A DNA stretch of 28,711 nucleotides from Cyanobacteria bacterium UBA11370 (GCA_003486645.1 DNGI01000327.1:2413-31123), one strand, 5' to 3'. Counted from the stretch's first letter, positions 1 to 8,424 are shown. Numbers and translations: made by a program. Notes: a model not told the origin generated them from the letters alone.

Positions 1-55
1 GGAGAGAGGGAGAGGGGGAGAAATTTTAGTCAGGGTAATTAGCCGGACATGATAT
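1..55. mobile_element. Partial copy of the 128-bp inverted-repeat element
   Basis: A purine-rich (GGGAGA)n tract is followed by the terminal sequence CCGGACATGATAT at 43-55. The same right half occurs at 13918-13989, where the element is complete with the inverted copy ATATCATGTCCGG at its other end. Only the right part lies inside this window. It ends about 100 bases before the first gene. A window or contig edge inside a repeat is common in repeat-rich assemblies. Confidence 0.75.
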
Positions 56-159
56 TACTTATTTCCGCCTTGATATAGTAAGGATTAGAGAAAAACCTAC
101 AGAGATTAATCAATAATCCCTACATCCGTGTTTACCCATCCGTGCGCTGCGCTATTCGC

Positions 160-393
160 CTAATTTTGATAAGAACGTCCCCCTACAGATAGTGCTGTTG
201 CTAGAGCAATTCCGGGTAATGTAATCAGTATAGCCCAAGGAGAACGTAACCAATCGGGTTGGTCATAGGTTTCCTGATAATAATCTAACTTACTCATCTC
301 GCAAGGTTGAGCGGAACTAACTGAAGTAAGTAAAACGCCTCCTGCGATCGCACTAGTGGATACAATAGCGACTAACGATAATTTCAGTTTCAT
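160..393 (-). CDS. Small secreted or membrane-anchored protein, unknown function
   Basis: This is a 77-residue protein starting MKLKLSLVAIVSTSAIAGG, a typical signal peptide with a positively charged end and hydrophobic core. A hydrophilic middle (CEMSKLDYYQETYDQPDW) and a second hydrophobic stretch near residues 51-68 (AILITLPGIALATALSV) follow, so it may be anchored in a membrane. A longer frame reaches 453, but the ATG at 393 is preceded by AAGGA (TGAAGAAGGAAAAAACTATG), which decides the start. It lies 64 bases downstream of aroK on the same strand and could be co-transcribed. I do not recognise the family. Confidence 0.6.
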   Translation of the reverse strand: MKLKLSLVAIVSTSAIAGGVLLTSVSSAQPCEMSKLDYYQETYDQPDWLRSPWAILITLPGIALATALSVGGRSYQN

Positions 394-457
394 AGTTTTT
401 TCCTTCTTCAATGGGTTTAAGAACAATATCCAACTTACCTTAATTTTAATCAAAAAA

Positions 458-1003
458 CTATGGTGACAAGGGCGATTTAAGCACAGAGGGAATTGCCGAA
501 ATTACCTGTGAGGTAATCTGTTCTGGTGTATCGCTACCACTGATAGAAATATGTAAGTCCGCTTCGGCATAGAGATTACGTCGCTGATTGAGTAGAGTTT
601 GTAATGTTAACGTTGGATTAGGAGTTTGTAACAGAGGACGAGTACTATCACTTCCCAAACGTTTAATTAATACTTCCACTGGCGCATCCAACCAAACGAC
701 TAAACCGTTGTGCAGATAACTCCAATTCATGCGTCGTAAAACAATCCCTCCACCTGTAGCAATCGTTAATTTCGTATAAGCGGCTAATTCTGACAAAACT
801 TGACTTTCCAACTCCCGAAACGCTTCTTCACCCTCATCAGCAAAAATTTGGTTAATCGTTTTACCCGCAATTTGTTCAATTAAGACATCGGTATCAAAAA
901 AACGATAGCCTAATTCATCCGCCAGTAAACGACCAACTGTGGTTTTACCCGTACCCATCATACCAATTAGAAAAACATTAATTCCCTTTAACTCATTATT
1001 CAT
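458..1003 (-). CDS. aroK: Shikimate kinase
   Basis: This 181-residue protein transfers phosphate from ATP to the 3-hydroxyl of shikimate, the fifth step of the shikimate route to chorismate and aromatic amino acids, in the cytosol. The Walker A loop GMMGTGKTT lies near residues 14-22. The shikimate-binding acidic pair is seen in FFDTDVLIE near 35-43, the GGG of the substrate loop in ATGGGIVLR, and a lid region with a conserved arginine in STRPLL. Length agrees with the family (about 170-190). The ATG start puts the P-loop where it belongs. All catalytic motifs are intact. The next gene upstream on the same strand (1110-1844) is about 106 bases away. Confidence 0.96.
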   Translation of the reverse strand: MNNELKGINVFLIGMMGTGKTTVGRLLADELGYRFFDTDVLIEQIAGKTINQIFADEGEEAFRELESQVLSELAAYTKLTIATGGGIVLRRMNWSYLHNGLVVWLDAPVEVLIKRLGSDSTRPLLQTPNPTLTLQTLLNQRRNLYAEADLHISISGSDTPEQITSQVISAIPSVLKSPLSP

Positions 1004-1109
1004 TGAAGAAGCACCTCGCTAGTTATTGATGGCATACAGATGAAAGATGAATGACTATAGTTTATCCGGAGTAGAACAGCTATATTTAGATTTTTACATC
1101 CAATAATTA

Positions 1110-1844
1110 TCAAGAGAGATCGCGCTTCCTATCATCCTCAAAATCAAAATCCTCATCATCGTCCAATCCCCAATCTTCCTCATCCTCATCATTTTCCTCG
1201 ACTGGCTCGACAGGTTTCTGATACGGTGGTGTAATTACCCGATAATTGGCATCATAAATTTCATTAGGTTTAACCAGATCAGGTTTAGCAACACCTGGTT
1301 TATTTGATTCCCGGTAGCTGTAAGAATAGACAGAACCTGTTGTCGAGGTAGTAGATGGTTCTTGTTTAACTTCGTAACTTTTTTGATCGCTTTCAATCGT
1401 TTCCCTGGAGCGATCGCGTTGGCTATCTTCCTGATAAGATTTTGGTACTGCTGGTTCTTCCTCAAAGTCCCAATCTTCTCCTATCGTCTCCTCCCAATCC
1501 GAAGCAGGCGTTTGAGTTTTAGGTTGAGGAGGTGGTGGAGTATAAGGTGGTTCGGGTTCTTCTGGTTCATAACGTTCCCTAGGTTCCCAACGATTTCGAC
1601 GTGGTGTTTGAGTAACATTTTCAAAACTCTGATATCCCCTTTGTAGAGAACTCAAGAATTGCAAGATAAAACTTGTAATTGCACCCGCTGCGATCGCAAT
1701 TCCAACCCAAATTGTGAGAGGGAGTGCCGGGGTTTGCATTCCTAAAAACGTTAAGGATAATACTGGCGGCGACAAATTAGATAAAATAAATAACGCTATT
1801 CCGCCACCTATCACTACTACTACTATAATTCGATTCATAGACAT
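1110..1844 (-). CDS. LapA-like two-helix membrane protein with acidic disordered tail
   Basis: This 244-residue protein has two membrane helices at the N-terminus (about residues 5-25 and 40-63). Their arrangement resembles the LapA/DUF1049 domain: a short first helix, a loop with SPPVLSLTFLG, then a second helix ending in an amphipathic LQRG segment. From about residue 75 onward the chain is Pro, Glu, Asp, Tyr and Ser rich and ends in a strongly acidic run (EENDEDEEDWGLDDDEDFDFEDD), so the tail is likely disordered and cytoplasmic. The start is ATG at 1844 or the second ATG at 1838. Neither has a clear ribosome site. The LapA link is by pattern only. The role is unknown. Confidence 0.7.
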   Translation of the reverse strand: MSMNRIIVVVVIGGGIALFILSNLSPPVLSLTFLGMQTPALPLTIWVGIAIAAGAITSFILQFLSSLQRGYQSFENVTQTPRRNRWEPRERYEPEEPEPPYTPPPPQPKTQTPASDWEETIGEDWDFEEEPAVPKSYQEDSQRDRSRETIESDQKSYEVKQEPSTTSTTGSVYSYSYRESNKPGVAKPDLVKPNEIYDANYRVITPPYQKPVEPVEENDEDEEDWGLDDDEDFDFEDDRKRDLS

Positions 1845-1855
1845 AAATAGGTTTG

Positions 1856-1903
1856 GTTGTTGGTTGTTGGTTGTTGGTTATTGGTTGTTGGTTGTTTGTC
1901 ATG
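1856..1903. repeat. TTG-rich tandem repeat (GGTTGTT heptamers)
   Basis: Repeats of GGTTGTT with small variants lie directly upstream of the LapA-like gene. The complementary CAA-rich tract lies at 2017-2072, so the two tracts form inverted arms around the 71-bp element between them. Heptamer tandem repeats of this kind (STRR) are known from filamentous cyanobacteria. Confidence 0.8.
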
Positions 1904-1910
1904 GGTCAGT

Positions 1911-1940
1911 TGTCATTAGTCATTAGTCATTAGTCATTAG
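1911..1940. repeat. STRR heptamer repeat TCATTAG x4
   Basis: Four perfect head-to-tail copies of the 7-mer TCATTAG/GTCATTA run directly into the left end of the 71-bp inverted-repeat element. Confidence 0.85.
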
Positions 1941-2008
1941 ACATCTCCGATAAATAATCTGAAACTCTTACCCTGTCTAAGCGAAAACCTAATTTCCGGA
2001 GAGGTCTA
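1938..2008. mobile_element. 71-bp TA-bounded inverted-repeat element (MITE), copy 1
   Basis: It begins TAGACATCTCC and ends GGAGAGGTCTA, which are inverted repeats with one mismatch. The interior shares AATCTsAAACyCTT with a second element of identical length at 23953-24023. Both are bounded by TA, the target duplication used by Tc1/mariner-IS630 type transposases. It has no coding capacity, so it would be non-autonomous. The IS630 link is inference from the TA ends. Confidence 0.75.
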
Positions 2009-2016
2009 TTGGTTAG

Positions 2017-2072
2017 TACCAACAAACAACCAACAACAAACAACTAACAACTAACAACCAACAACCAACAAC
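2017..2072. repeat. CAA-rich tandem repeat (AACAACC heptamers)
   Basis: Tandem AACAACC/AACAACT units end five bases before the ubiX stop codon. The tract is the reverse complement of the one at 1856-1903. The intergenic region is therefore a large potential hairpin with the 71-bp element at its centre. Confidence 0.8.
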
Positions 2073-2076
2073 AAAT

Positions 2077-2718
2077 TCAATGTCCTTGCCATCGAGTAAT
2101 GGGAATGCAGTCAATGTTGAGTTGGTCTAAAGTCCGTGCTACTACAAAGTCTACTAAATCTTCAATGGTTTGAGGATTATGATACCAAGCTGGAATCGCT
2201 GGCACAATTTTAGCGCCTGCTTCTGCTAAAGTAGTAAGGTTACGCAAGTGAATCAAACTAAACGGTGTTTCACGAGGAACAATTACCAGTTTACGCCCTT
2301 CTTTTAGTTGAACATCGGCTGCTCGTTCTAATAAATCAGAACTTAACCCATTAGCAATTTTTGCTACAGTACTCATACTACAAGGAATAATAACCATTCC
2401 TACAGTACGGAACGAACCACTAGCAATAGTTGCTCCGACATCTCCCCAACGATGACAAATTAGTTTACCATTTGTAGAAACTCCGGCTTGCTCACGCCAA
2501 AATTGTTCTTGTTGTTCTGGTTCTGTCGGCATTTTAATCGCCTGTTCAGCTTGCCAAACCATGTAGGTTGATTTTGAAGCAACTAGTTCAATGGTATAGT
2601 CAGCTTCTAACAGAAACTTCAAGGTACGTACTGCATAAATTAAACCAGAAGCCCCCGTAATACCTAAAATTAGTGGGAAAGTTTGAGAATTGGAGTTAGA
2701 GTTTTGAGTTGAAGACAC
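2077..2718 (-). CDS. ubiX: Flavin prenyltransferase UbiX
   Basis: This 213-residue enzyme joins dimethylallyl phosphate to FMN to make prenylated FMN, the cofactor of UbiD-type decarboxylases. In cyanobacteria this presumably serves plastoquinone head-group synthesis (inference). The N-terminal flavin-binding motif GITGASGLIYAVR is at about residues 19-31. The conserved SMSTVAKIANGLSSDLLERAADV segment is near 112-134, and PRETPFSLIHLRNL near 148-161. Length is usual for the family. The start at 2718 is GTG. There is no ATG between it and the glycine motif, and no strong ribosome site is visible. No UbiD partner gene is adjacent. Confidence 0.95.
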   Translation of the reverse strand: MSSTQNSNSNSQTFPLILGITGASGLIYAVRTLKFLLEADYTIELVASKSTYMVWQAEQAIKMPTEPEQQEQFWREQAGVSTNGKLICHRWGDVGATIASGSFRTVGMVIIPCSMSTVAKIANGLSSDLLERAADVQLKEGRKLVIVPRETPFSLIHLRNLTTLAEAGAKIVPAIPAWYHNPQTIEDLVDFVVARTLDQLNIDCIPITRWQGH

Positions 2719-2724
2719 GTAATC

Positions 2725-2760
2725 GATTTTGGATGCAAGGATTTTGGATGCAAGGATTTT
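2725..2760. repeat. 15-bp tandem repeat upstream of ubiX
   Basis: The unit GATTTTGGATGCAAG occurs twice plus a partial third copy, directly upstream of the ubiX start codon. It occupies the place where a promoter or leader would be expected. Confidence 0.8.
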
Positions 2761-2808
2761 ATACTAAATCCAGTTTAGTTAAGATCACTTCTCTCTTCTA
2801 TTTTGCCA

Positions 2809-3513
2809 TTAACGAAAACCCAAAATTTCCCCAATAGCTTCTACAATATTAAGATAAAAGTTACCTTGCATCTCACGAAATAACTCAAAGGGTTGTCCCG
2901 GCGAACCAAAAAACGGTCGTAAAGTCCAGGCGAGTTGAGTACCAACAAACGCATAAAGGAAAAGCCAAAACCGTAAAACACCCATGCGGGTTTCCAATCC
3001 TTCACTATCCTCTTTCGACAAAAGCTTCATTCCTTCATAAAGGAACTTTACCCCAATAAAGCCCGTAATCGCAAAAATACCGACATTCAATAACTTATAA
3101 AACTGATAATTATAGGTGGAAATTAGAAAAAACAATGTAATTGGTGCAAAGCTAAAAAGCAAAACACTAATTACTGAAACCGATGTCAGCAGCATGGCAA
3201 AATGCTGTCCGCCAGTTTTTCGAGAACCAAACGTAATGTTGAAAAAGTATAAGGTTGGAAAACAAATGAGCAGAGTAATTAGGTAAAGTGCGGGTAGTTT
3301 AATGGCAGAGGACAAGGCTTGTTCCCAACTATGAAACCAGCCAATAATTACTCCATAAATAGCAAAAAAGAGCGAACTACAGATCAGCAGTGAGGTAATC
3401 TTACTTCTAAGTTTGACACCTTGACGAATTTCTTCCAGAAACGCCGAGCGATCGCGCAGCAGTTCAATTAAGGTGGTAAAATATCGTGTTGCCTGCAAGT
3501 TACGTTGAACCAT
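2809..3513 (-). CDS. Multi-pass membrane protein, unknown function
   Basis: This 234-residue protein has about five or six membrane helices: residues about 43-60, 70-91, 107-133, 139-158 and 182-198. An amphipathic N-terminus (FTTLIELLRDRSAFLEEIRQG) precedes the first. The layout resembles Yip1-like integral membrane proteins, but I see no decisive motif. The ATG at 3513 is the only good start. It is encoded on the same strand as ubiX, 90 bases upstream of it, so the two could share a transcript. The function is not known to me. Confidence 0.65.
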   Translation of the reverse strand: MVQRNLQATRYFTTLIELLRDRSAFLEEIRQGVKLRSKITSLLICSSLFFAIYGVIIGWFHSWEQALSSAIKLPALYLITLLICFPTLYFFNITFGSRKTGGQHFAMLLTSVSVISVLLFSFAPITLFFLISTYNYQFYKLLNVGIFAITGFIGVKFLYEGMKLLSKEDSEGLETRMGVLRFWLFLYAFVGTQLAWTLRPFFGSPGQPFELFREMQGNFYLNIVEAIGEILGFR

Positions 3514-3691
3514 CGTCTCATCCCTTATCGTTTATCCAGTTGTAGCAAAAATTTTTCGCCAACTTCGGATTTTTAAGAGAGATGATGATGTTGTGTTTCA
3601 GATTGTTAAGCAATAGTACTTAGAAGCGAGTTGGGAAAAGGTGAAAAGGGAATTGGTCTTTTGCTTGTAAACTCCCTTTTAGGGTGAATTC

Positions 3692-3712
3692 TGACTCCTG
3701 ACTCCTGAATTC
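3692..3712. repeat. STRR repeat TGACTCC x2
   Basis: Two perfect TGACTCC heptamers are bracketed by GAATTC at 3686 and 3707. The block sits just downstream of the stop of the secreted-protein gene. Nothing else recognisable lies between 3514 and 3716. Confidence 0.6.
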
Positions 3713-3716
3713 TTAC

Positions 3717-4106
3717 TTATTGTTGAGCCGTTGAGCGGATCGGGCCATTGTAATCTACGGTTACTTGTCTGCTATCTCTAGCAACTGTGACTACGGTCTC
3801 AATGGTGGGAGTAGCAGAACCCGGTTGACTTCCCAGAAAGGTAAATGCCCAAGTACCATTTCCATTATCGACATAGGGCGCTTGTGATGGTGGCCCGTGC
3901 ATAGCACTTTCAGCGCGATATGAACCTAAGCCCCCATTGAGTCTTTCCGCTGTTTGACGGGCTAAATTTTTAGCGCCATTCAGTTCAATATTACGCATAA
4001 GGCCAAATTGGGGCTGGCTAGAATTGGTTTGAGCATAAATAGGTAGTGAAGTAATGGTTAAAACCCCAATTAGACTTGCACTAACAGTAAAGATGAGTTT
4101 GAACAT
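3717..4106 (-). CDS. Secreted small protein, unknown function
   Basis: This 129-residue protein has a clear signal peptide (MFKLIFTVSASLIGVLTITSLPIYAQ) with a likely cleavage after AQ at residues 25-26. The mature part is about 100 residues and carries ELNGAKNLARQTAERLNGGL, GNGTWAFTFLG and a threonine-rich TVVTVARDSRQVTVDYNGP strand region. It is probably periplasmic or secreted. A very strong ribosome site (AGGAGG, eight bases before the ATG) fixes the start and suggests high expression. I do not recognise the domain. It is divergent from the response-regulator gene at 4365, so the 258 bases between them must hold both promoters. Confidence 0.65.
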   Translation of the reverse strand: MFKLIFTVSASLIGVLTITSLPIYAQTNSSQPQFGLMRNIELNGAKNLARQTAERLNGGLGSYRAESAMHGPPSQAPYVDNGNGTWAFTFLGSQPGSATPTIETVVTVARDSRQVTVDYNGPIRSTAQQ

Positions 4107-4364
4107 GATCGGTTCCTCCTAGCGTAAACAGTTACAATTTCAAGTGCTATTACTAGCACTTTTCAATCTCTAACACGACAATAAAAATTTAATAAATTAT
4201 CCACTAGAAATCAAAACTGCTATATAGATTAGACTGAAATATTTTGTGGGATAATACCTCTTACTTTTGGTACATTATCAATATGAAAGTCTAACTTCCA
4301 GAGGAGTTCGTTTAGCTTTCTTCACGACTAACGTAGAGATTGAAAAACGTGACGAGGTGTCCTG

Positions 4365-4760
4365 ATGACTTCTCATAAAGCGGTACTGGTAGTAGAGGAT
4401 TCCAAAGTTCAGCGAACCATGTTGAGTGAGTACCTCACCTCAGCAGGAGTGGAAACTGTTACAGCCTCAGATGGAGAGCAAGCTTTGCAACAATTCAAAC
4501 GTTACCGTCCGCGTTTGGTTCTACTTGATGTAGTTTTGCCTAGGATGAATGGTTATGAAGTGCTACGGCGGCTCAAGCGATTATCAAGAGATAAACCAGC
4601 CGTAGTAATGTGTACAATTAAAGGTGAAAAATGCGATCGCTATTGGGCTGAACATCAAGGTGCAGATGGCTATTTAGTCAAGCCAATTCATCCTCAGCAA
4701 CTGATTCAAATTGTTAAGCAGTTCCTTAACCCTGAATGGATGAACTCATCCGTTGGTTAA
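4365..4760 (+). CDS. CheY-like response regulator (PilH/PixH type)
   Basis: This 131-residue protein is a stand-alone receiver domain with no output domain. The acidic pair is E11-D12, the phospho-acceptor is D55 in LVLLDVVLPRMNGYE, the switch threonine T84 lies in VVMCTIKG, and the lysine K106 lies in GADGYLVKP. The segment KGEKCDRYWAEHQGADGYLVKP closely follows the KGEEFDRYW(..)QGAD pattern of cyanobacterial PilH/PixH-type regulators, which act with CheA-like kinases in pilus motility and phototaxis. That assignment is by recall of the family pattern. No kinase or CheW gene is near it. A GAGG lies about ten bases before the ATG. Confidence 0.88.
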   Translation: MTSHKAVLVVEDSKVQRTMLSEYLTSAGVETVTASDGEQALQQFKRYRPRLVLLDVVLPRMNGYEVLRRLKRLSRDKPAVVMCTIKGEKCDRYWAEHQGADGYLVKPIHPQQLIQIVKQFLNPEWMNSSVG

Positions 4761-4789
4761 AGTGTTGTTTGTTGTTGGTTATTTGTAAA

Positions 4790-4834
4790 AGTTACCCGCC
4801 AGTTACCCGCTAGTTACCCGCCAGTTACCCGCTA
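4790..4834. repeat. 11-bp tandem repeat AGTTACCCGCY x4
   Basis: Four head-to-tail copies of AGTTACCCGC followed by C or T alternately lie 30 bases downstream of the response-regulator stop codon. They lead straight into the hairpin cluster. Confidence 0.85.
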
Positions 4835-4943
4835 GTGGTTAAAACCACTGTCTTATAGCTCAAGTCGGTTAAAACCGACTCTGGGCATTGATTTCAGTCC
4901 GTTTTAACGGACTTAAGCTATGAGGCAGGGAATTTATTCCCTG
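4834..4943. repeat. Cluster of four perfect palindromes between convergent genes
   Basis: Four self-complementary blocks follow each other: AGTGGTTAAAACCACT (4834-4849), AGTCGGTTAAAACCGACT (4863-4880), AGTCCGTTTTAACGGACT (4896-4913) and CAGGGAATTTATTCCCTG (4926-4943). The second and third, with their flanks CTTATAGCTCA and TAAGCTATGAG, also pair with each other as a larger imperfect inverted repeat. The block lies between the convergent response-regulator and RND-pump genes. It could act as a two-way terminator or be a small mobile repeat. Confidence 0.75.
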
Positions 4944-5019
4944 GCGGCTATAGATAACGGTGCAAGATGTGAGTATATAAACAATCAGTAACTAACAACA
5001 AACAACCAACAACCAATTA

Positions 5020-8000
5020 TTAATGATCTCGTTTTCCGGAAGCGGCGACAGGTTCAAGAGATTCTGCCTCTATAGATTTTCCATTGCTACGCTGTCTTAT
5101 CAGTCGAGACTGAGCATTAGTAGCCATAACATAAAAAACTGGCACTACATAAAGACTCAAAAACGTTGAAACTAACATTCCCCCTAAAACAGTCATCCCT
5201 AAAGATACCCGACTTACAGCCCCTGCACCTGTTGCAAAGGCTAAAGGAACCAAACCAAAAATAGTCGAAAATGCTGTCATTAAAATCGGCCGAAATCGTA
5301 CTAACCCCGCCTCAATTGCCGCTTTTGCTACTGATAATCCCCGTTCGCGTAATTGATTAGCAAACTCGACAATTAAAATCGAATTCTTCGTCACCAAACC
5401 AATCAACATAATCAGCCCAATTTGACCAAAAACATTGAGCTGCAACCCAAATACAAATAGCGCTCCAAATGCCCCTAAAAGTGATAGTGGAACAGCTAAT
5501 AAAATAATGAACGGATCAATATAACTCTCAAACTGTGCCGCTAGAACTAAGAAAATAAATGCGATCGCCAAACCAAAAATATAGATCGTTGATTGACCCG
5601 CTTCTCGGAACTCTAAAGACTGACCCGCCAACGCGGTGCGAATCTCTGGTGGAACAACTTCTTGAGCTAAATTCTCTAGCGCCACTAAAGCATCTCCCAA
5701 GGTAAAACCTGGTGCTGGACTTCCTGTAATTTTAGCCGCCCGCGCTCGATTGTAATGGCTAATTTGAGGAGGTGTAGTCGATGTTTTAACCGTTACTACA
5801 TTACTTAATGAAACCATCTCTCCGCTATTCGTGCGGACATAAAAACTCTTGAGGTCTTCAGGACTAGCGCGAAACTCTTTTTCTGCCTGAACAACCACTT
5901 CAGAACGACGATTGCCTCGGTTAAAACTAGTAATATTTTCCCCACCCAATAAAATTTGTAGAGTACGGGAAACATCTCTAACCGAAATCCCTAAATTAGC
6001 CGCAGCCGCACGGTCAATTGTTACGGCTAACTCGGGTTTATTTAACCTCAAATCAGTATCAACATTCACTAACTGAGGTAACTGACGTGCCCGATTTGCT
6101 AAATCATCTGAAACCTGTGCTAAAGTTTCTAAATTATCCCCTTGCAGCACAAATTCTACAGGTTGACTAAACCCTGCTCCTGGCAATGAAGGCGGGTTAA
6201 TCGGCAACACAAACGCATCCGTTAAGGTTGCAAACTGACCAAACAATTGCCCTACCGTAGCTTCTTGAGACTGACTGGGTTCTTTACGCTCAGACCAAGG
6301 TTTAAGTTTAACAAAAGCAATGCCCTGATTCACTTGCCCCGGTCCAGAAGCACCGAAAGCAGCGACTGTAAAATAACTTTGAGTGACAGGCACTTGGCTG
6401 TAGGTTTGTTCAACTTGCCGCATTACGTTGTCAGTGTAATTAAGACTAACGCCCTCCGGTGCCCTCACAATCGTAAAAATTGCCCCCCGATCTTCTGTTG
6501 GTAAAAATTCTTGTGGGAGGAATTGAAATATCCAAGCTGTTAACCCTAACGAAACAAAAAATCCCACAATAACCAGAAGTTTCAGAGACATCAAACGCCT
6601 CAGTGTCCACTCATAAATACTCCGACTGCGTGCTACTCCCCATTCAAAAGTATCTAGCAACCATACAAAGGGGTTTTGGATTTTGGATTTTAGATTTTGG
6701 ATTTTGGATTGGGGGGAATGAGAGTTGAAATTTTTATTTTCTCTGCCTTTTGGTTCTTTCAAAAGTCGCGCTGACATCGCCGGGGCAAGGGTTAGAGCAA
6801 CTACCGAAGAAAAGACAACAGCACTCGCAATAGTCAGGGCAAATTCATTAAAAAGACGACCTGTTGTACCTGCGGCAAAAGCAACAGGAACGAATACCGC
6901 AATTAATACTACTGTCGTCGCAATAACCGCAAAAACGACTTCTTTTACTGCTGAAAATGTAGCTGGAAACGGAGCCATTCGCTTTTCTTCAATGTAGCGG
7001 ACAATATTTTCCAAAACTACAATTGTGTCATCAACAACCAACCCTGTTGATAACGTTAGGGCAAATAAAGTGAGGGTGTTAATGGAGTATCCCAGAAAAA
7101 ACATTGCCCCAAATGCCCCAATTAAGGAAACGGGAATTGTAACCGCCGGAATGAGAGTCGCACGCCAGTCTCGTAAGAAGATAAAAATAACCAGAATAAC
7201 TAGACCAATTGATAAATAAAGACTGCCCCAAACTTCCTCAATGGCTAACTCAACAAACTCTGAACTATCAAAGGCATTTTGGTACTTTAATCCCTGTGGA
7301 AAACTAGCCGAAAGTTGTTCCATTTTCGCTTTCACCCCTTCCGCCACCTCCAAGGTATTGGCTTTGGAGACTTTAACAACCCCTAAACCGACGGCGGGTT
7401 GACCATTAAATCGCACAAACGATCGCTCATCTTCTGCCCCAACTTCAGCACGTCCCACGTCTTGGAATGTGATTTGAGAACCATCGTCACGGCTAGCAAG
7501 AATTAAACGTTCGTATTCTTCTGGAGTTTGTAAGCGCCCCAATGTGCGAACCGAATATTCTGAACTTTGTCCTTCTACAATCCCGCTGGGAATTTCTACG
7601 TTTTCCCGTTGTAGTGCCTGTTCTACGTCCAAAACGGTAAGATTCCGGGCAGCTAATTTTTGTGGATCAATCCACAGACGCATAGCGTAGCGACGTTCAC
7701 CACCGATAAAAATACTACTAACACCCGGTACAGTTTCTAGGGCATTCTTGACAAATCGGTCGGCATAATCACTAATTTCTAATGGGGATAATTTTTCACT
7801 ATAAAGGGCAAACCAAATAATCGGAGAAGCGTCGGCGGATTCTTTACTAACAATCGGAACATCTACATCATCGGGAAGATTATCGACTGCACGAGAAACG
7901 CGATCGCGCACATCTTGAGCGGCAATATCAAGGTCAACATCAAGGTTAAATTGAACGGTAATCGCACTGACAGATTGCTGACTTTCAGATGTTAAGGTTT

Positions 8001-8229
8001 TAATCCCTTCAACCCCATTAATTTGTTCTTCTAAAATTTCTGTAACTTCGGTTTCAACGACTTGGGGATTTGCACCGGGATAGGTCGTTGTGACACTGAC
8101 TACAGGTGGATCAATAGTAGGATATTCCTGCACGGGTAAGCGGGTATAACCCACAATTCCTACCAGAATAATAAGCAGGGAGCAAACTGAAGCAAAGACA
8201 GGTCGTCTGATGAAGAAGTGGGTAAACAT
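5020..8229 (-). CDS. RND efflux pump, HAE1 (AcrB-type) inner-membrane transporter
   Basis: This 1069-residue proton-driven pump extrudes hydrophobic or amphiphilic compounds from the inner membrane and periplasm through a TolC-type channel. The first helix (residues about 11-28) is followed by the porter domain, helices 2-6 at about 335-487, a second periplasmic half and helices 8-12 to the end. The proton-relay aspartates D400-D401 in GLVVDDTIVVLENI and the lysine in GLVTKNSILIVEFANQ are intact. Length is slightly above the usual 1030-1050 because of an extra segment at about 502-520 encoded by repeat DNA (see 6673-6712). The adaptor gene lies 195 bases upstream on the same strand. Substrate cannot be predicted. 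Confidence 0.96.
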   Translation of the reverse strand: MFTHFFIRRPVFASVCSLLIILVGIVGYTRLPVQEYPTIDPPVVSVTTTYPGANPQVVETEVTEILEEQINGVEGIKTLTSESQQSVSAITVQFNLDVDLDIAAQDVRDRVSRAVDNLPDDVDVPIVSKESADASPIIWFALYSEKLSPLEISDYADRFVKNALETVPGVSSIFIGGERRYAMRLWIDPQKLAARNLTVLDVEQALQRENVEIPSGIVEGQSSEYSVRTLGRLQTPEEYERLILASRDDGSQITFQDVGRAEVGAEDERSFVRFNGQPAVGLGVVKVSKANTLEVAEGVKAKMEQLSASFPQGLKYQNAFDSSEFVELAIEEVWGSLYLSIGLVILVIFIFLRDWRATLIPAVTIPVSLIGAFGAMFFLGYSINTLTLFALTLSTGLVVDDTIVVLENIVRYIEEKRMAPFPATFSAVKEVVFAVIATTVVLIAVFVPVAFAAGTTGRLFNEFALTIASAVVFSSVVALTLAPAMSARLLKEPKGRENKNFNSHSPQSKIQNLKSKIQNPFVWLLDTFEWGVARSRSIYEWTLRRLMSLKLLVIVGFFVSLGLTAWIFQFLPQEFLPTEDRGAIFTIVRAPEGVSLNYTDNVMRQVEQTYSQVPVTQSYFTVAAFGASGPGQVNQGIAFVKLKPWSERKEPSQSQEATVGQLFGQFATLTDAFVLPINPPSLPGAGFSQPVEFVLQGDNLETLAQVSDDLANRARQLPQLVNVDTDLRLNKPELAVTIDRAAAANLGISVRDVSRTLQILLGGENITSFNRGNRRSEVVVQAEKEFRASPEDLKSFYVRTNSGEMVSLSNVVTVKTSTTPPQISHYNRARAAKITGSPAPGFTLGDALVALENLAQEVVPPEIRTALAGQSLEFREAGQSTIYIFGLAIAFIFLVLAAQFESYIDPFIILLAVPLSLLGAFGALFVFGLQLNVFGQIGLIMLIGLVTKNSILIVEFANQLRERGLSVAKAAIEAGLVRFRPILMTAFSTIFGLVPLAFATGAGAVSRVSLGMTVLGGMLVSTFLSLYVVPVFYVMATNAQSRLIRQRSNGKSIEAESLEPVAASGKRDH
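6673..6712. repeat. GGATTTT-type tandem repeat inside the RND pump gene
   Basis: Head-to-tail GGATTTT/AGATTTT heptamers are read in frame on the minus strand as SKIQNLKSKIQN at about residues 508-519 of the pump. Such repeats are normally intergenic in cyanobacteria. Here they sit in the region after helix 6, before the segment leading to helix 7, which on the AcrB topology faces the cytoplasm and tolerates length change. Confidence 0.85.
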
Positions 8230-8424
8230 TGGGAGCGGGGTGTAGGGTATGGGAATGGCTAGGAGTTCAGCAACTTGATCTCTGGCAAACCCTGATCAAT
8301 AGACTCAAATTATTCCTAGTCTAGGCAGGTGAAATTTAGTTTTTTAGCCCTTGATTTCCAATTGCCTGGTATCTTTGCGTTGTCATTTGGCATTTTTAAT
8401 TTTTAATTACTGATTACCCAATTC

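Noticed and set aside
1362..1646. Plus-strand frame of 94 codons
   Set aside because: It is antisense to the acidic tail of the LapA-like gene. Its unusual Phe/Arg content follows from that.
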